Shown: one piece after another, positions 17,815-26,676 of the stretch | How positions within the stretch are numbered: the first letter of the stretch is position 1 | Layout: every line of letters begins with the position of its first letter | Notes under the pieces: model-generated | The model's database searches: none | The model's input: the letters and a program-made list of their open reading frames with translations, nothing else | Told to the model about the DNA's origin: nothing | Assembly: GCF_025143825.1 (NCBI RefSeq) | Contig: NZ_CP083560.1 | Location: forward strand, 1,240,001-1,304,000 | Source of the DNA: Sulfitobacter sp. S223 | Lineage (GTDB): Bacteria; Pseudomonadota; Alphaproteobacteria; Rhodobacterales; Rhodobacteraceae | Direction: 5' to 3' | Length of the DNA: 64,000 nucleotides | Program-made: the position numbers and the translations under genes

Positions 17815-19722
17815 TCAGGATGCTTTCTTCGCTTCTTCTTCGTCTGCGCGGTTAAGGAAGGCTGTTTCCAGGTCTTTTTCAAGCTCTTTGGCGCGAGCCA
17901 CATATGCCTTATTGTCCGCTGGTGAGACTTCAGGCTTCCACAGCTGTGCAAGCTCACGGATGGACATACGGTCGTGGTGATAGAATATCCGCTGCGCCTC
18001 GGCGGCCTCGTATTCGGAAAGCCCGAGGTTTTCGAGGACATAGCGGCCCGCACGAAGCGAGCTGTCGAACATTTCGCGCACAATGTCATTCGCGCCAGCC
18101 TGATACAGATGATAAACATCCGTCCGGTCATGGGCACGGGCAACAATGTGCAGATCAGGCCGCTGGGCACGGGCATACTTGACCAGCGCACGGGCTGATT
18201 TTGTGTCATCAAGCGCGACTACCAGAACACGCGCATCCGCCAGCCCTGCCTTGCGCAGGATGTCCGGGCGGGTCGGATCGCCCAGGAATGCCTTGAAGCC
18301 GAACCGGCGCATTACCGATATGGTTTGGGGGCTATGGTCCAACACGACCGTTTCAAAGCCGGACGCTTGTACCAGACGGTTCACGATCTGACCAAAGCGT
18401 CCCACGCCTGCAATGATCACGGGACCTTCTTCGTCGATCTCGTCATCGGGTGGACGGCCCGTCGTATCTGCGCTCCGTTTGGATATGACGTCATGCAAGA
18501 TGAACAGCAGCGGGGTAATCAGCATGGTTAGCGCAATAACAAGCAGCAGCACTTCGGCGACCCCGTCAGGCATCACGCCGGTCGCAACCGAGAAGCTGAC
18601 AAGCACAAAACCGAACTCGCCGGCCTGCGCCAGACCCAGCGCAAAAAGCCATTGATCGCGACCATGAAGTTTGAACAGACGGCCCAACACAAACAGGATG
18701 AGCCCTTTTACGAGGATCACCAGCAGGGCGATGCCTAAGATGATCACAAAATCAGAGGCCAAAAGCTCAAAGTTGATACCCGCGCCGACGGTGATGAAGA
18801 ACAGGCCCAACAGCAGCCCCTTGAAGGGCTCAAGGTCGGTCTCAAGCTCATGGCGGAATTCTGAGCTGGCCAGTACCACGCCAGCAAGAAAGGCACCCAG
18901 AGCGGGCGATAGACCAACGAGCATCATGGTGAACGAAATGCCTACAACGATGAGCAGTGCAAGGGCGGTGTACATTTCGCGCAACTTGGCTGCATGGATG
19001 TAGCGGAAGACAGGTCGGGTGAAGAAAACCCCCGTTATGATGATGCCGGCAATCGCGCCGACGGTGACCAAGGTGATGCCCCAAGCTGGCAGGCTCTCGA
19101 TAAACGAGATTGCGGCGTCTGCGGGGCTTGCGTGGCCTGCGCCATGGGCGGCATCTGCTTCGCTTTCCAGGACGATCGACCCGTCCGGCGCCATCTGGGT
19201 CACCGGCAGCGTGACTGCGATCAGTGGCAAAAACGCCAGCATCGGGATCACTGCGATATCCTGCGCCAAAAGAACAGAAAAGACCGAACGCCCGCCTTTG
19301 GTCTGCATAAGACCCTTTTCGGTCAACGTTTGTAGAACGATCGCTGTGGAACTCAGCGAAAGGGTCAGGCCAATCGCCAACGCGACACCCCATGGCTGAT
19401 CATAGGCCATGGCGATCCCCATAAGGGCCAGTGTGCTAAGCCCTACCTGCAAGCCACCCAGCCCCAAAAGCTTGTGACGCATGTCCCAAAGCGCCTTCGG
19501 CTCAAGCTCCAGCCCGATGAGGAATAGCATCATCACCACGCCGAATTCTGCGAAGTGCTGAAGATCCTTGGTCTCAGCCCCGACAAGGCCCAGAACGGGA
19601 CCAATCAAAATCCCCGCCGCGAGGTATCCAAGAACAGAGCCAAGTCCGAGGCGAGCGGCAATCGGCACCGCGATAACAGCAGCAGCAAGATAGATAGTTG
19701 CTTGAAACAGAAAACCTTCCAT
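17815..19722 (-). CDS. CPA2 cation:proton antiporter with TrkA-N domain (KefB/KefC-like)
   Basis: 635 residues. The N-terminal part (about 1-400) has around 12 hydrophobic segments of the Na+/H+ exchanger fold, with LAAGILIGPVLGL and SLSSTAIVLQTL typical of CPA2. The C-terminal part holds a TrkA-N nucleotide-binding domain (VIIAGVGRFGQIVNRL, Rossmann GxGxxG). A His-containing loop near residue 200 (AHGAGHASPADA) is unusual. Probably a potassium efflux system at the inner membrane; glutathione gating is not provable. The start has a GAAGGA box. The gene lies 24 bp after the Lrp gene stop, so the two may form an operon. Confidence 0.9.
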   Translation of the reverse strand: MEGFLFQATIYLAAAVIAVPIAARLGLGSVLGYLAAGILIGPVLGLVGAETKDLQHFAEFGVVMMLFLIGLELEPKALWDMRHKLLGLGGLQVGLSTLALMGIAMAYDQPWGVALAIGLTLSLSSTAIVLQTLTEKGLMQTKGGRSVFSVLLAQDIAVIPMLAFLPLIAVTLPVTQMAPDGSIVLESEADAAHGAGHASPADAAISFIESLPAWGITLVTVGAIAGIIITGVFFTRPVFRYIHAAKLREMYTALALLIVVGISFTMMLVGLSPALGAFLAGVVLASSEFRHELETDLEPFKGLLLGLFFITVGAGINFELLASDFVIILGIALLVILVKGLILFVLGRLFKLHGRDQWLFALGLAQAGEFGFVLVSFSVATGVMPDGVAEVLLLVIALTMLITPLLFILHDVISKRSADTTGRPPDDEIDEEGPVIIAGVGRFGQIVNRLVQASGFETVVLDHSPQTISVMRRFGFKAFLGDPTRPDILRKAGLADARVLVVALDDTKSARALVKYARAQRPDLHIVARAHDRTDVYHLYQAGANDIVREMFDSSLRAGRYVLENLGLSEYEAAEAQRIFYHHDRMSIRELAQLWKPEVSPADNKAYVARAKELEKDLETAFLNRADEEEAKKAS

Positions 19723-19746
19723 GGGGTTCCTTCGGGGGCTTATGGG

Positions 19747-20202
19747 TCACACGGGGAGCGGACCATCGCGTTTGAGTTGGTCCATGACAATCTGGCTGTG
19801 GACACGGGCAACGGCCTTGTGGGGCAGAAGGACTTCGTGAATCAGCCGGTTCAGGGCGGGTAGATCTTCACAATAGACGCGTAGCAGGTAATCTGCATCC
19901 CCCGTCATGGTCCAGGCGCTCACAATCTCGGCACGATTGGCAATCAACCGCGCAAAACTGGCGGAATGTTCGGGGCCGTGGATGCCAAGATGCACCTGAA
20001 CAAAGCCTTGGACAGTAAGGTCCAGCAGCCGAGGATCAAGCCGTGCGGTATAGCCACGGATCACCCCTTCGGCCTCAAGCTTTTGCCGACGTCGCCCAGC
20101 CTGTGACGCAGAAAGGTTGAGTATCTCACCAAGTTCATGCGCCGTCAGGTGTGCATTTTCTTGCAATGCAGCGAGTAGGCGTTTGTCGGTTTTGTCAGTC
20201 AT
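19747..20202 (-). CDS. Lrp/AsnC family transcription regulator
   Basis: 151 residues. An N-terminal winged HTH (about 1-60: DKRLLAALQENAHLTAHELGEILNLSASQAGRRRQKLEAEG, shown in pieces) is followed by the RAM/AsnC ligand-binding domain (VQVHLGIHGPEHSASF...GDADYLLRVYCEDL). It is divergent from hppD, so it probably controls tyrosine/phenylalanine breakdown, binding an aromatic amino acid or a pathway intermediate (inference). The ATG at 20202 is preferred over in-frame ATGs at 20220 and 20232, which lie closer to a palindromic operator. Confidence 0.88.
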   Translation of the reverse strand: MTDKTDKRLLAALQENAHLTAHELGEILNLSASQAGRRRQKLEAEGVIRGYTARLDPRLLDLTVQGFVQVHLGIHGPEHSASFARLIANRAEIVSAWTMTGDADYLLRVYCEDLPALNRLIHEVLLPHKAVARVHSQIVMDQLKRDGPLPV

Positions 20203-20222
20203 GGCGCGGTTCTTTCGCATGT

Positions 20223-20234
20223 AATTGTACAATT
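20223..20234. promoter_or_regulatory. Palindrome in the lrp-hppD divergent region
   Basis: Perfect 12-bp palindrome AATTGTACAATT, 20 bp before the Lrp start, with a further AATTG half nearby (20242-20246). It is a probable binding site for the divergent Lrp regulator. Confidence 0.55.
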
Positions 20235-20340
20235 GTGCGGTAATTGGGCAAAAAAGACCAGATGTACGTCAAAGAATGCGGGGAAGCCGTAATCTGATGC
20301 AGGTATATTGGTGAAAATTCATATGACTTGGAGATATGCC

Positions 20341-21435
20341 ATGGGTCCGTTCCCGCACGATGCACCGAAATCCACCATTACGCCTGAAAACCCCGCAGGC
20401 ACGGATGGCTTCGAATTCGTGGAATTCGCATCGCCCAATCCCGAGGAGCTGCGCGAAGTGTTTCGGAAAATGGGATATACCCATGTGGCAAATCACAAAA
20501 CCAAGGGCATCGAGCTGTGGCAGCAGGGAGATATCACCTACGTATTGACCCACGACGCTGACAGCTTTGCCGCGCGCTTTGTCGACGACCATGGCCCGTG
20601 TGCGCCCTCAATGGGGTGGCGGGTTGTGGACGCGCAAAAGGCGCTGGCCCATGCGGTCGCTAACGGTGCCGAAGAGTACAAAGGCGACGGCAAGGTGCTG
20701 GATGTGCCTGCGATTATGGGGATTGGTGGGTCGCTTCTGTACTTCGTGGACCAATATTATGACACGTCGCCCTATAACTGGGAGTATGACTGGATCGCTC
20801 AATCAAAACCGGAAGGGGTGGGGTTCTACTACCTCGATCACCTGACGCATAATGTGTTCAAAGGGAACATGGACAAGTGGTTCAAGTTTTACGGCGATTT
20901 GTTTAATTTCCGTGAAATCAGGTTCTTTGACATCGAGGGCAAGTTTACGGGATTGTTCAGCCGTGCATTGACCTCGCCTTGCGGGCGCATCCGCATCCCG
21001 CTGAATGAAGACCGGGGCGAAACGGGTCAGATCGTGGCGTACCTCAAGAAATACAACGGCGAAGGTATCCAGCATATCGCTGTGGGTGCACGCAACGTCT
21101 ACGATGCCACTGATGCCATTGCCGAAAACGGGTTGAAGTTCATGCCGGGCCCGCCTGACACATATTACGAGCTGAGCAAAACACGTGTTGTTGGGCATGA
21201 GGAACCGCTGGACCGGATGCGCAAACATGGCATCCTGATCGACGGCGAGGGCGTCGTGGATGGAGGCGAGACGCGCATCCTGTTGCAGATATTCTCCAAG
21301 ACGGTGATCGGGCCGATCTTTTTCGAGTTCATCGAACGCAAAGGGGATGACGGCTTTGGCGAGGGGAACTTCAAGGCGCTGTTCGAAAGCATAGAGCAAG
21401 AGCAGATCGACAGCGGAGAGCTGGCGGCGGAATAA
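20341..21435 (+). CDS. hppD: 4-hydroxyphenylpyruvate dioxygenase
   Basis: 364 residues, two vicinal-oxygen-chelate halves. Iron ligands by family comparison are His167 (in YLDHLTHNV), His245 (GIQHIAVG) and Glu329 (IFFEFIERKG). The enzyme converts 4-hydroxyphenylpyruvate to homogentisate in tyrosine catabolism, in the cytoplasm. I chose ATG 20341 because a GGAG lies at eight bases and the family starts with MGPFPHDAP-like sequences. It is divergent from an Lrp regulator and followed by a strong terminator, so it is probably a single-gene unit. Confidence 0.95.
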   Translation: MGPFPHDAPKSTITPENPAGTDGFEFVEFASPNPEELREVFRKMGYTHVANHKTKGIELWQQGDITYVLTHDADSFAARFVDDHGPCAPSMGWRVVDAQKALAHAVANGAEEYKGDGKVLDVPAIMGIGGSLLYFVDQYYDTSPYNWEYDWIAQSKPEGVGFYYLDHLTHNVFKGNMDKWFKFYGDLFNFREIRFFDIEGKFTGLFSRALTSPCGRIRIPLNEDRGETGQIVAYLKKYNGEGIQHIAVGARNVYDATDAIAENGLKFMPGPPDTYYELSKTRVVGHEEPLDRMRKHGILIDGEGVVDGGETRILLQIFSKTVIGPIFFEFIERKGDDGFGEGNFKALFESIEQEQIDSGELAAE

Positions 21436-21463
21436 GCCACGGTCAAGCTACGTGAACTGATTG

Positions 21464-21497
21464 TGCGCGGGACCTTGTCCCGCGCATTTCATTTATT
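21464..21497 (+). terminator. Terminator after hppD
   Basis: Perfect 10-bp stem TGCGCGGGAC (21464-21473) / GTCCCGCGCA (21477-21486), CTT loop, then a T-rich tail (TTTCATTTATT). Confidence 0.85.
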
Positions 21498-21549
21498 CTG
21501 TATCGCGTAACTGGCTGTTATTTCGCAGGAGTAGGCCGGGCTTAAAGCC

Positions 21550-24309
21550 TCACGGCATCTTCAAAACCACGTTGCGTCCACCTTTGGTGTATCGCAGCTC
21601 CGACGTGCTGATTGCCGCGACGCGTCCACCGTCAATGCGGTCACCGACTTTTACCTTTTGGTAGCGTCCATTTGACAGGCGCACCAGTGCGCGGCGGCTG
21701 GACGGTTTGCCGTAAACGCCGATCAGATTGACTTTGCGCAGGTTGATTGCGTTTTTCACGGTTGCGCTGCGGGCAACGGATGTTTTGGACGGGATGGAGG
21801 GCGCCACGGTGCGCGGTGCAACCGAAGCGGCGGCGGCAACACGTGTTTCTGTCGCAGCGGGTGCTGCCCGTTGCGCACGTTTGACGATGCGGTCAAAGTT
21901 GCGCGGTCTTGTGTCGGGACGCTTTGATTGGTTGGTCGCGAAACGGGTCGCATTCTGGATCGGAGAGGCTGCTGCGGCAGTTGTCTGCGGTGGTAGTGCA
22001 AGAGCTGCTGCCGCTGCTGCGGTCGCAGCCGCGGCGGAGGCTTCAAGACGGGCTTCTTCCGCGGCTTTTGCTGCTTCTTCGGCTTGCCGCGCGCGGTCCT
22101 GAATTGACCGTGGGCGCAAAGACGGGCGGAAACCGGCAAGCTCTATGCGGGTCACACCGCCAAGTTGCGCACGTTCGGTTCGCTCTGCAAGGCCAAGCGG
22201 GCGGTTCTTGGGGCGAAATTTCAAAAGAGGAGATGGGGCAGCGGCGGCCACAGCGACAGCAGGTTGTGCTTCTGATCTGACGATAGCTGCCGGAGGTTTG
22301 CGTGGCGGGCTGGCCGCGATCAACGTGTAGCCACCTGGCGCGACAACGCCCTCGGGCGTCGGGGTGATCAATCCGGCTGCATTCAAACTTGTGCGCTGGC
22401 CGAATGGCGGCGGCGAGACAAGTGCTGCCATCTGGACATCGGTATCAAAAATGTCCGGGGCAGGCAGGGCGAGCGCATCACTGGCTGTGCTGACCGGATC
22501 AACACTGCTGTAATAAACGGATTCGACGGCTGCTTCCGGCAGGCTTAGCGGCGTTGTTGGCGCCAGCGGCCAAATGCCCGATACGGCATAACGCGCGGCG
22601 GCTTCCTTTTCGGTAATGACAGGTCGCTGTGGTTCTGTCTGTGCATCCTGCATCGCGTCAAGAATAGCGGTGTCTTCAGCAGACAGGACAGGATCAAGAG
22701 CAGCGACCTGCACGTTCTCACCGGAAGGAGAGGAGCCATTTTCCAGCCCGTCAGGCGTGCGGATGATCTCGGGGTCGATCTGGTTCTCTGGCGCAGAAGC
22801 AATGGTGCGTTGTTCGTCGCTTTTGATCAATCCGGCCAACCCGTTATCAAGGAATACCGCAGCCCAAGCCGCGACACCTGCGAGAAACACCAACAGGATC
22901 ACGGTCATGATCAGACCCAGAAAGCGTGGCTTTCCTCCGACCTGATCACTGCGCGCACCGAAAATTGTCATCCGTTCGGCTTCGGTGCCGGTCTGCGGGA
23001 CCGAAGCGACGGGCGCAGGTGTGGCTGCTGCTGCACCCTTGCGCGGTTTGCGGCGGCTCAGAAAACCAGTCTTGGCCGGTTTGGGTTCAGGACTGTCAAC
23101 AGCCGCTGCAGGTTTCGTCAAGGAACTGCTGTCGGGTTTTGGCGTAGGAACAACAATTCGCTGCGCACCACCAAGAGGTTTTGCTACCCCCGTGCGACGG
23201 CTGGAAAATCCGGACGCTTGATCCGAGGAGGGAGCCGCCTTTGGCGAAATATCGAACGATGTCTTTTTCGGCTGTGTTGTCGTCGCAGCGATTGCCGGTG
23301 CACTCGTTTCTGCTTCATGCGGTTTCTTTGCTACGCTTACCTTCGGCGCAGCGCGCTGGCCTGTGGCGGGTACGGTAGCAGCGGGCTCTGGTTTTTTAAG
23401 CTCCGGTTGCTTCTGCTCAGTGGATGGCTCCTGTGCGGGTACGGATGCTGCCTTTGCAACGGGTTTTGAATCTTGCTTGGGTTCATCCGTCGGGACCGGC
23501 TTTGCAACCGCGCTGTCAACTGCTTCGCCTTTGGGGGTGGTTTCCGGTTTGGGTGTAGCCGCTTCCGGTTCCGCAACTTTTTCTGGTTCAGCCGCTTTGG
23601 CAGGTGTTGGCGCAACCGGCGGAGCCGTCTCCGGCTTAGGGTCGGGATTCTTCTCTGGTGCCGGCGTTATGGTGGGTGCCGGTTCGTGGACGTGTTCTGC
23701 TTCGGGTTTTTGCGGCGCTGTTTGCGTATCCGGCTCTGCCTCAGGTTCAGGCTCTGTGGCGATGGCGCCTACGACGACTACGGCAATCCCGTCCGGTTCG
23801 ACTTCCTCACCGGGTTCTAACAGCGCGTCGACACCATCCGTGACACCGAAAAAAGGCTCACCCAAATAGGGGGCATCCTCAGGCACGGCGACAAAGCTGA
23901 CGGGGTGAAAGCGATGCTCGGTGGCAAAGGCTTCTGCCTCGGCCAACGTCTCGCGTGCCACGGCAGCTACATGGGTTTTCGCACCATCCAGACTGATGTC
24001 GTAGACCAAATCCGCAACATCGTACGGAGTCGCGTTTTCCAACGCCGCCTCGGCCTCTTGGCGGCGCGCGTCATCGGAAAGGCCGATGGTTTCAATGGTT
24101 AGGTATTTGATCTGGCTGGACGGAATGATCAGCTTTGATCTCACGCCACCAGGTTCAAGACCGGCTGCTGTTTTGCGCAGCATAGCCAGCTCACCGGCGA
24201 GATCGTCTGCGGCGACAGGTACTTCGCCGACCTCACGCCAGCCGCCCGCAGCGCGGTGCAGCAGCTTTATGCCTTCGAAGGATAGGGAAAGAGCAAAATT
24301 TGGCTTCAT
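21550..24309 (-). CDS. Large bitopic membrane protein with PilM/GspL-like N-terminus and PilP/GspC-like C-terminus
   Basis: 919 residues. The N-terminus (1-150: MKPNFALSLSFEGIKLLHRA..., IIPSSQIKYLTIE, ENATPYDVADLVYDI) resembles the actin-like cytoplasmic domain of GspL/PilM proteins. Residues about 185-445 are Pro/Glu/Lys/Ala-rich and probably disordered. One transmembrane helix lies at about 463-487. A second Ala/Pro-rich periplasmic part follows, with coiled-coil-like Ala/Glu stretches. The last 60 residues (VNLIGVYGKPSSRRALVRL...VKVGDRIDGGRVAAI) look like the PilP/GspC homology region. No other type II secretion or type IV pilus gene is adjacent. Function unknown; domain calls are by eye. 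Confidence 0.7.
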   Translation of the reverse strand: MKPNFALSLSFEGIKLLHRAAGGWREVGEVPVAADDLAGELAMLRKTAAGLEPGGVRSKLIIPSSQIKYLTIETIGLSDDARRQEAEAALENATPYDVADLVYDISLDGAKTHVAAVARETLAEAEAFATEHRFHPVSFVAVPEDAPYLGEPFFGVTDGVDALLEPGEEVEPDGIAVVVVGAIATEPEPEAEPDTQTAPQKPEAEHVHEPAPTITPAPEKNPDPKPETAPPVAPTPAKAAEPEKVAEPEAATPKPETTPKGEAVDSAVAKPVPTDEPKQDSKPVAKAASVPAQEPSTEQKQPELKKPEPAATVPATGQRAAPKVSVAKKPHEAETSAPAIAATTTQPKKTSFDISPKAAPSSDQASGFSSRRTGVAKPLGGAQRIVVPTPKPDSSSLTKPAAAVDSPEPKPAKTGFLSRRKPRKGAAAATPAPVASVPQTGTEAERMTIFGARSDQVGGKPRFLGLIMTVILLVFLAGVAAWAAVFLDNGLAGLIKSDEQRTIASAPENQIDPEIIRTPDGLENGSSPSGENVQVAALDPVLSAEDTAILDAMQDAQTEPQRPVITEKEAAARYAVSGIWPLAPTTPLSLPEAAVESVYYSSVDPVSTASDALALPAPDIFDTDVQMAALVSPPPFGQRTSLNAAGLITPTPEGVVAPGGYTLIAASPPRKPPAAIVRSEAQPAVAVAAAAPSPLLKFRPKNRPLGLAERTERAQLGGVTRIELAGFRPSLRPRSIQDRARQAEEAAKAAEEARLEASAAAATAAAAAALALPPQTTAAAASPIQNATRFATNQSKRPDTRPRNFDRIVKRAQRAAPAATETRVAAAASVAPRTVAPSIPSKTSVARSATVKNAINLRKVNLIGVYGKPSSRRALVRLSNGRYQKVKVGDRIDGGRVAAISTSELRYTKGGRNVVLKMP

Positions 24310-24423
24310 GCGCGGCCTTTACCATGGGTCTGATTAACCAACAACTTCCGATAACCGAAGGTTACCGCAGGCAGCAACGCAAGAAAAGGTCCGCAAGCGG
24401 ATTTCAGCAGGGCAGGCGGGTAT

Positions 24424-24453
24424 CCCCCGCGCCGACGATATTTGGCGCGGGGG
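24424..24453 (-). terminator. Strong hairpin after metY
   Basis: Perfect 10-bp stem CCCCCGCGCC (24424-24433) / GGCGCGGGGG (24444-24453) just downstream of the metY stop. There is no T-run on the minus strand, so it may act as a 3'-end stabiliser or a weak terminator. Confidence 0.6.
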
Positions 24454-24461
24454 TGTTTAAG

Positions 24462-25742
24462 TTATGCAGTCGCTTTTGTCAGGGCCTGATCCAGATCGGC
24501 GATCAGGTCGTTGGCGTCTTCGGTACCGATGGACACGCGAACAACGCTGGCACCCGCGCCCGCAGCCTCTTGCTGCTCTGGCGTCAGCTGGCGGTGCGTT
24601 GTGGAGGCGGAGTGGATGATCAACGAGCGTGTATCGCCCAAGTTTGCCACATGGCTGAACACTTCGAGCGCATTCACCAGCTTGACGCAGGCGTCATAGC
24701 CGCCTTTGACGGCGAAGGTGAACAAGCCACCGGCCCCCTTGGGGCAGACCTTCTTGCTGCGCTCGTAGTAGGGTGACGATTCGAGCCCGGCGTATGTGAC
24801 ATAATCAATCCGGTCATCCGCTTCGAGCCATGCCGCGATCATTTGTGCGTTCGCCACGTGGCGGTCCATGCGCAGGCTCAATGTCTCTGTCCCCATAAGC
24901 GTGTAATGCGCCGCTTGCGGGTTCATCGTCATACCCAGATCGCGCAGACCGATGGCGATGCCATGGAAGGTATAAGCTAGATTGCCGAAGGTCTCATGGA
25001 ACTTCAGGCCGTGGTAGGCAGGCTCCGGTGCGCTGAGCGAGGGGAACTTGTCTGTCGCGGACCAGTCGAATTTGCCGCTGTCCACAACGCAGCCGCCGGT
25101 GACCGTGCCGTTCCCGGTCAGGTATTTGGTGGTGGAGTGCACAACCAGCGTCGCACCCAATTCAATCGGGCGGCACAGGTATGGCGTGGCGGTAGTGTTG
25201 TCGATGATCAGCGGAACTTGTGCAGCATCGGTGATATCGGCAATCGCACGCACGTCCATGATGTAGCCGCCGGGGTTGGCGATGGCTTCGCCGAATACTG
25301 CGCGGGTGTTTTCGTCAATCGCGTCTTTTACAGCGTCAAGATCATCAAAATCGACGAATTTGCATTCCCAGCCAAAGCGTTTGATGGTGTGGCTGAACTG
25401 GGTGACCGTACCGCCGTAGAGGCGGGTAGACGCCACGATGTTCTTTCCAGGGCTCATCAACGGGAACAGGGCCATGATCTGGGCCGCATGGCCGGAAGAG
25501 CAGCAGACAGCGCCGACGCCGCCCTCAAGCGTGGCAATCCGTTCCTGAAGAACAGCCACGGTAGGATTGGTCAGGCGTGAGTAGATGAAACCGACTTCTT
25601 GCAGGTTGAACAGCGCTGCAGCGTGATCCGCGTCGCGAAAGACGTAAGCCGTGGTTTGGTAAATAGGCGTCTGGCGGGCGCCGGTGGCCGGATCTGGGCG
25701 TGCGCCTGCATGAATTTGCAGTGTATCAAAACCGTGTGTCAT
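24462..25742 (-). CDS. metY: O-acetylhomoserine aminocarboxypropyltransferase (sulfhydrylase)
   Basis: 426 residues, a Cys/Met metabolism PLP enzyme. The PLP lysine is Lys206 in HSTTKYLTG; other family features are FIYSRLTNPT and CSSGHAAQIMAL. The MetY branch is indicated by the length and the N-terminal GFDTLQIHAGARPDPATGAR. It makes homocysteine from O-acetylhomoserine and sulfide in the cytoplasm. The start at 25742 has an excellent AAGGAG box; an ATG at 25799 is rejected. The leader carries inverted repeats, but I see no match to SAM-II. Confidence 0.93.
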   Translation of the reverse strand: MTHGFDTLQIHAGARPDPATGARQTPIYQTTAYVFRDADHAAALFNLQEVGFIYSRLTNPTVAVLQERIATLEGGVGAVCCSSGHAAQIMALFPLMSPGKNIVASTRLYGGTVTQFSHTIKRFGWECKFVDFDDLDAVKDAIDENTRAVFGEAIANPGGYIMDVRAIADITDAAQVPLIIDNTTATPYLCRPIELGATLVVHSTTKYLTGNGTVTGGCVVDSGKFDWSATDKFPSLSAPEPAYHGLKFHETFGNLAYTFHGIAIGLRDLGMTMNPQAAHYTLMGTETLSLRMDRHVANAQMIAAWLEADDRIDYVTYAGLESSPYYERSKKVCPKGAGGLFTFAVKGGYDACVKLVNALEVFSHVANLGDTRSLIIHSASTTHRQLTPEQQEAAGAGASVVRVSIGTEDANDLIADLDQALTKATA

Positions 25743-25789
25743 CGGTGTCTCCTTAAGGGTTTCGTGCATAGCGTTACGGGATTGGCGAT

Positions 25790-25838
25790 GCCCGGACAAG
25801 AGAGAGCCCCTTTTTAAGGGAAACCCTGATTGCCGGGC
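25790..25838 (-). promoter_or_regulatory. Nested inverted repeats in the metY leader
   Basis: Outer arms GCCCGG (25790-25795) and CCGGGC (25833-25838) enclose an inner AGGG-AAA-CCCT hairpin (25817-25827). They lie about 50-95 bp before the metY start. This could be a structured leader or overlapping promoter elements. It does not match any SAM riboswitch class I know. Confidence 0.35.
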
Positions 25839-25920
25839 TGCGATTGAAGGGAAACGGTTTCAGTAAAGCAGGCAAGGGCGGAACATGCGTTTATCGAAGC
25901 GAAACACATCGTTTGCGATT

Positions 25921-25937
25921 CATACATAACATGTATG
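25921..25937. promoter_or_regulatory. Operator 1 of the ribbon-helix-helix-like gene
   Basis: CATACATAACATGTATG, a 17-bp inverted repeat of the form CATAC-N7-GTATG. It matches operator 2 (25959-25975) at 15 of 17 positions and abuts the -35 element. Confidence 0.65.
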
Positions 25938-25966
25938 TTGACAGGGCGGCGATCTTACCATACACA
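25938..25966 (+). promoter_or_regulatory. Sigma-70-type promoter of the gene at 26000
   Basis: A perfect -35 TTGACA (25938-25943), a 17-bp spacer and TACACA (25961-25966) as a moderate -10. The -35 touches operator 1 and the -10 lies inside operator 2, so a bound regulator would occlude RNA polymerase. Confidence 0.6.
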
Positions 25967-25975
25967 ACAAGTATG
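25959..25975. promoter_or_regulatory. Operator 2 of the ribbon-helix-helix-like gene
   Basis: CATACACAACAAGTATG, the same CATAC-N7-GTATG pattern as operator 1, with starts 38 bp apart. It covers the -10 element. Confidence 0.65.
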
Positions 25976-25999
25976 TACCGAGGCAGGAGACCCCGAACA

Positions 26000-26647
26000 A
26001 TGGCAAAGATTGAAAAAATTAAAACTGAAAAAACCACCAAGGCCGTGAAAGCTGATAAGACGACGAAAGTCGCTAAAGCAGCGAAAGCCGAAGCAAAGGC
26101 AACAGGCCGTGCGCGCCGTCTTGAAAAGATCGAGAAAGCGTCGACTGTAACCTTCACGCTGGAACTCCCAGTTCGCAAGTTCATGGATGCGCAGGCAAAA
26201 GCCGCCGGTATGAACATGACCCACTACATGCAAAAACTGGTAGAGACACATGTGATTGAAGCAGGTGCTGCGGATGAACCGCTGGCGGTGCGTCTTGCAG
26301 CCAAGCGTAAAGTGCTTGATCAGGTCGTCGCATTGGCGACCAAATTGGACGCAGCCGGAAGATTTGACGAAAACTTCATCCTGACAGTTGTCAGCGAAGC
26401 CGGCAAAGACGCTGATTTCAAAACACAATACGAGCTTGCTCTGGGTGTTGAGGCCAGCGAAGGCGAGGCGAAAGTCAAACGTGCCCGCGTCTCACTGAAC
26501 CAACAGATTGGTCGCATGATCAAAAAGTCTGTTGGCGCACGCTCCAAGCGGAACGAGCAGGGCCAGATTGCCCGTGGTCAGGCGAGCAACACTTTTGTGG
26601 CTACCTACACATTGCTGGAGAAACCAGCGGCAACCGCAGAAGCCTAA
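26000..26647 (+). CDS. Ribbon-helix-helix-like protein with Lys/Ala-rich N-terminal tail
   Basis: 215 residues from the ATG at 26000 (AGGAGA nine bases upstream). Residues 1-43 are Lys/Ala/Thr-rich, like a histone-H1 tail. Residues about 48-92 (VTFTLELPVRKFMDAQAKAAG, then MNMTHYMQKLVETHVIE) have the strand-helix-helix pattern of Arc/MetJ DNA-binding proteins. The rest is helical and basic, with no family I recognise. Two 17-bp palindromes cover its promoter, so autorepression is likely (inference). It is probably a DNA-binding protein; a nucleoid-associated role is possible. Confidence 0.65.
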   Translation: MAKIEKIKTEKTTKAVKADKTTKVAKAAKAEAKATGRARRLEKIEKASTVTFTLELPVRKFMDAQAKAAGMNMTHYMQKLVETHVIEAGAADEPLAVRLAAKRKVLDQVVALATKLDAAGRFDENFILTVVSEAGKDADFKTQYELALGVEASEGEAKVKRARVSLNQQIGRMIKKSVGARSKRNEQGQIARGQASNTFVATYTLLEKPAATAEA

Positions 26648-26676
26648 CTGAAACCCTCCAAATTATCTCTCTATCA

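Noticed and set aside
25743..25920. SAM-II or SAM/SAH riboswitch upstream of metY
   Set aside because: The conserved core elements of those classes as I know them are not present; only generic inverted repeats are.
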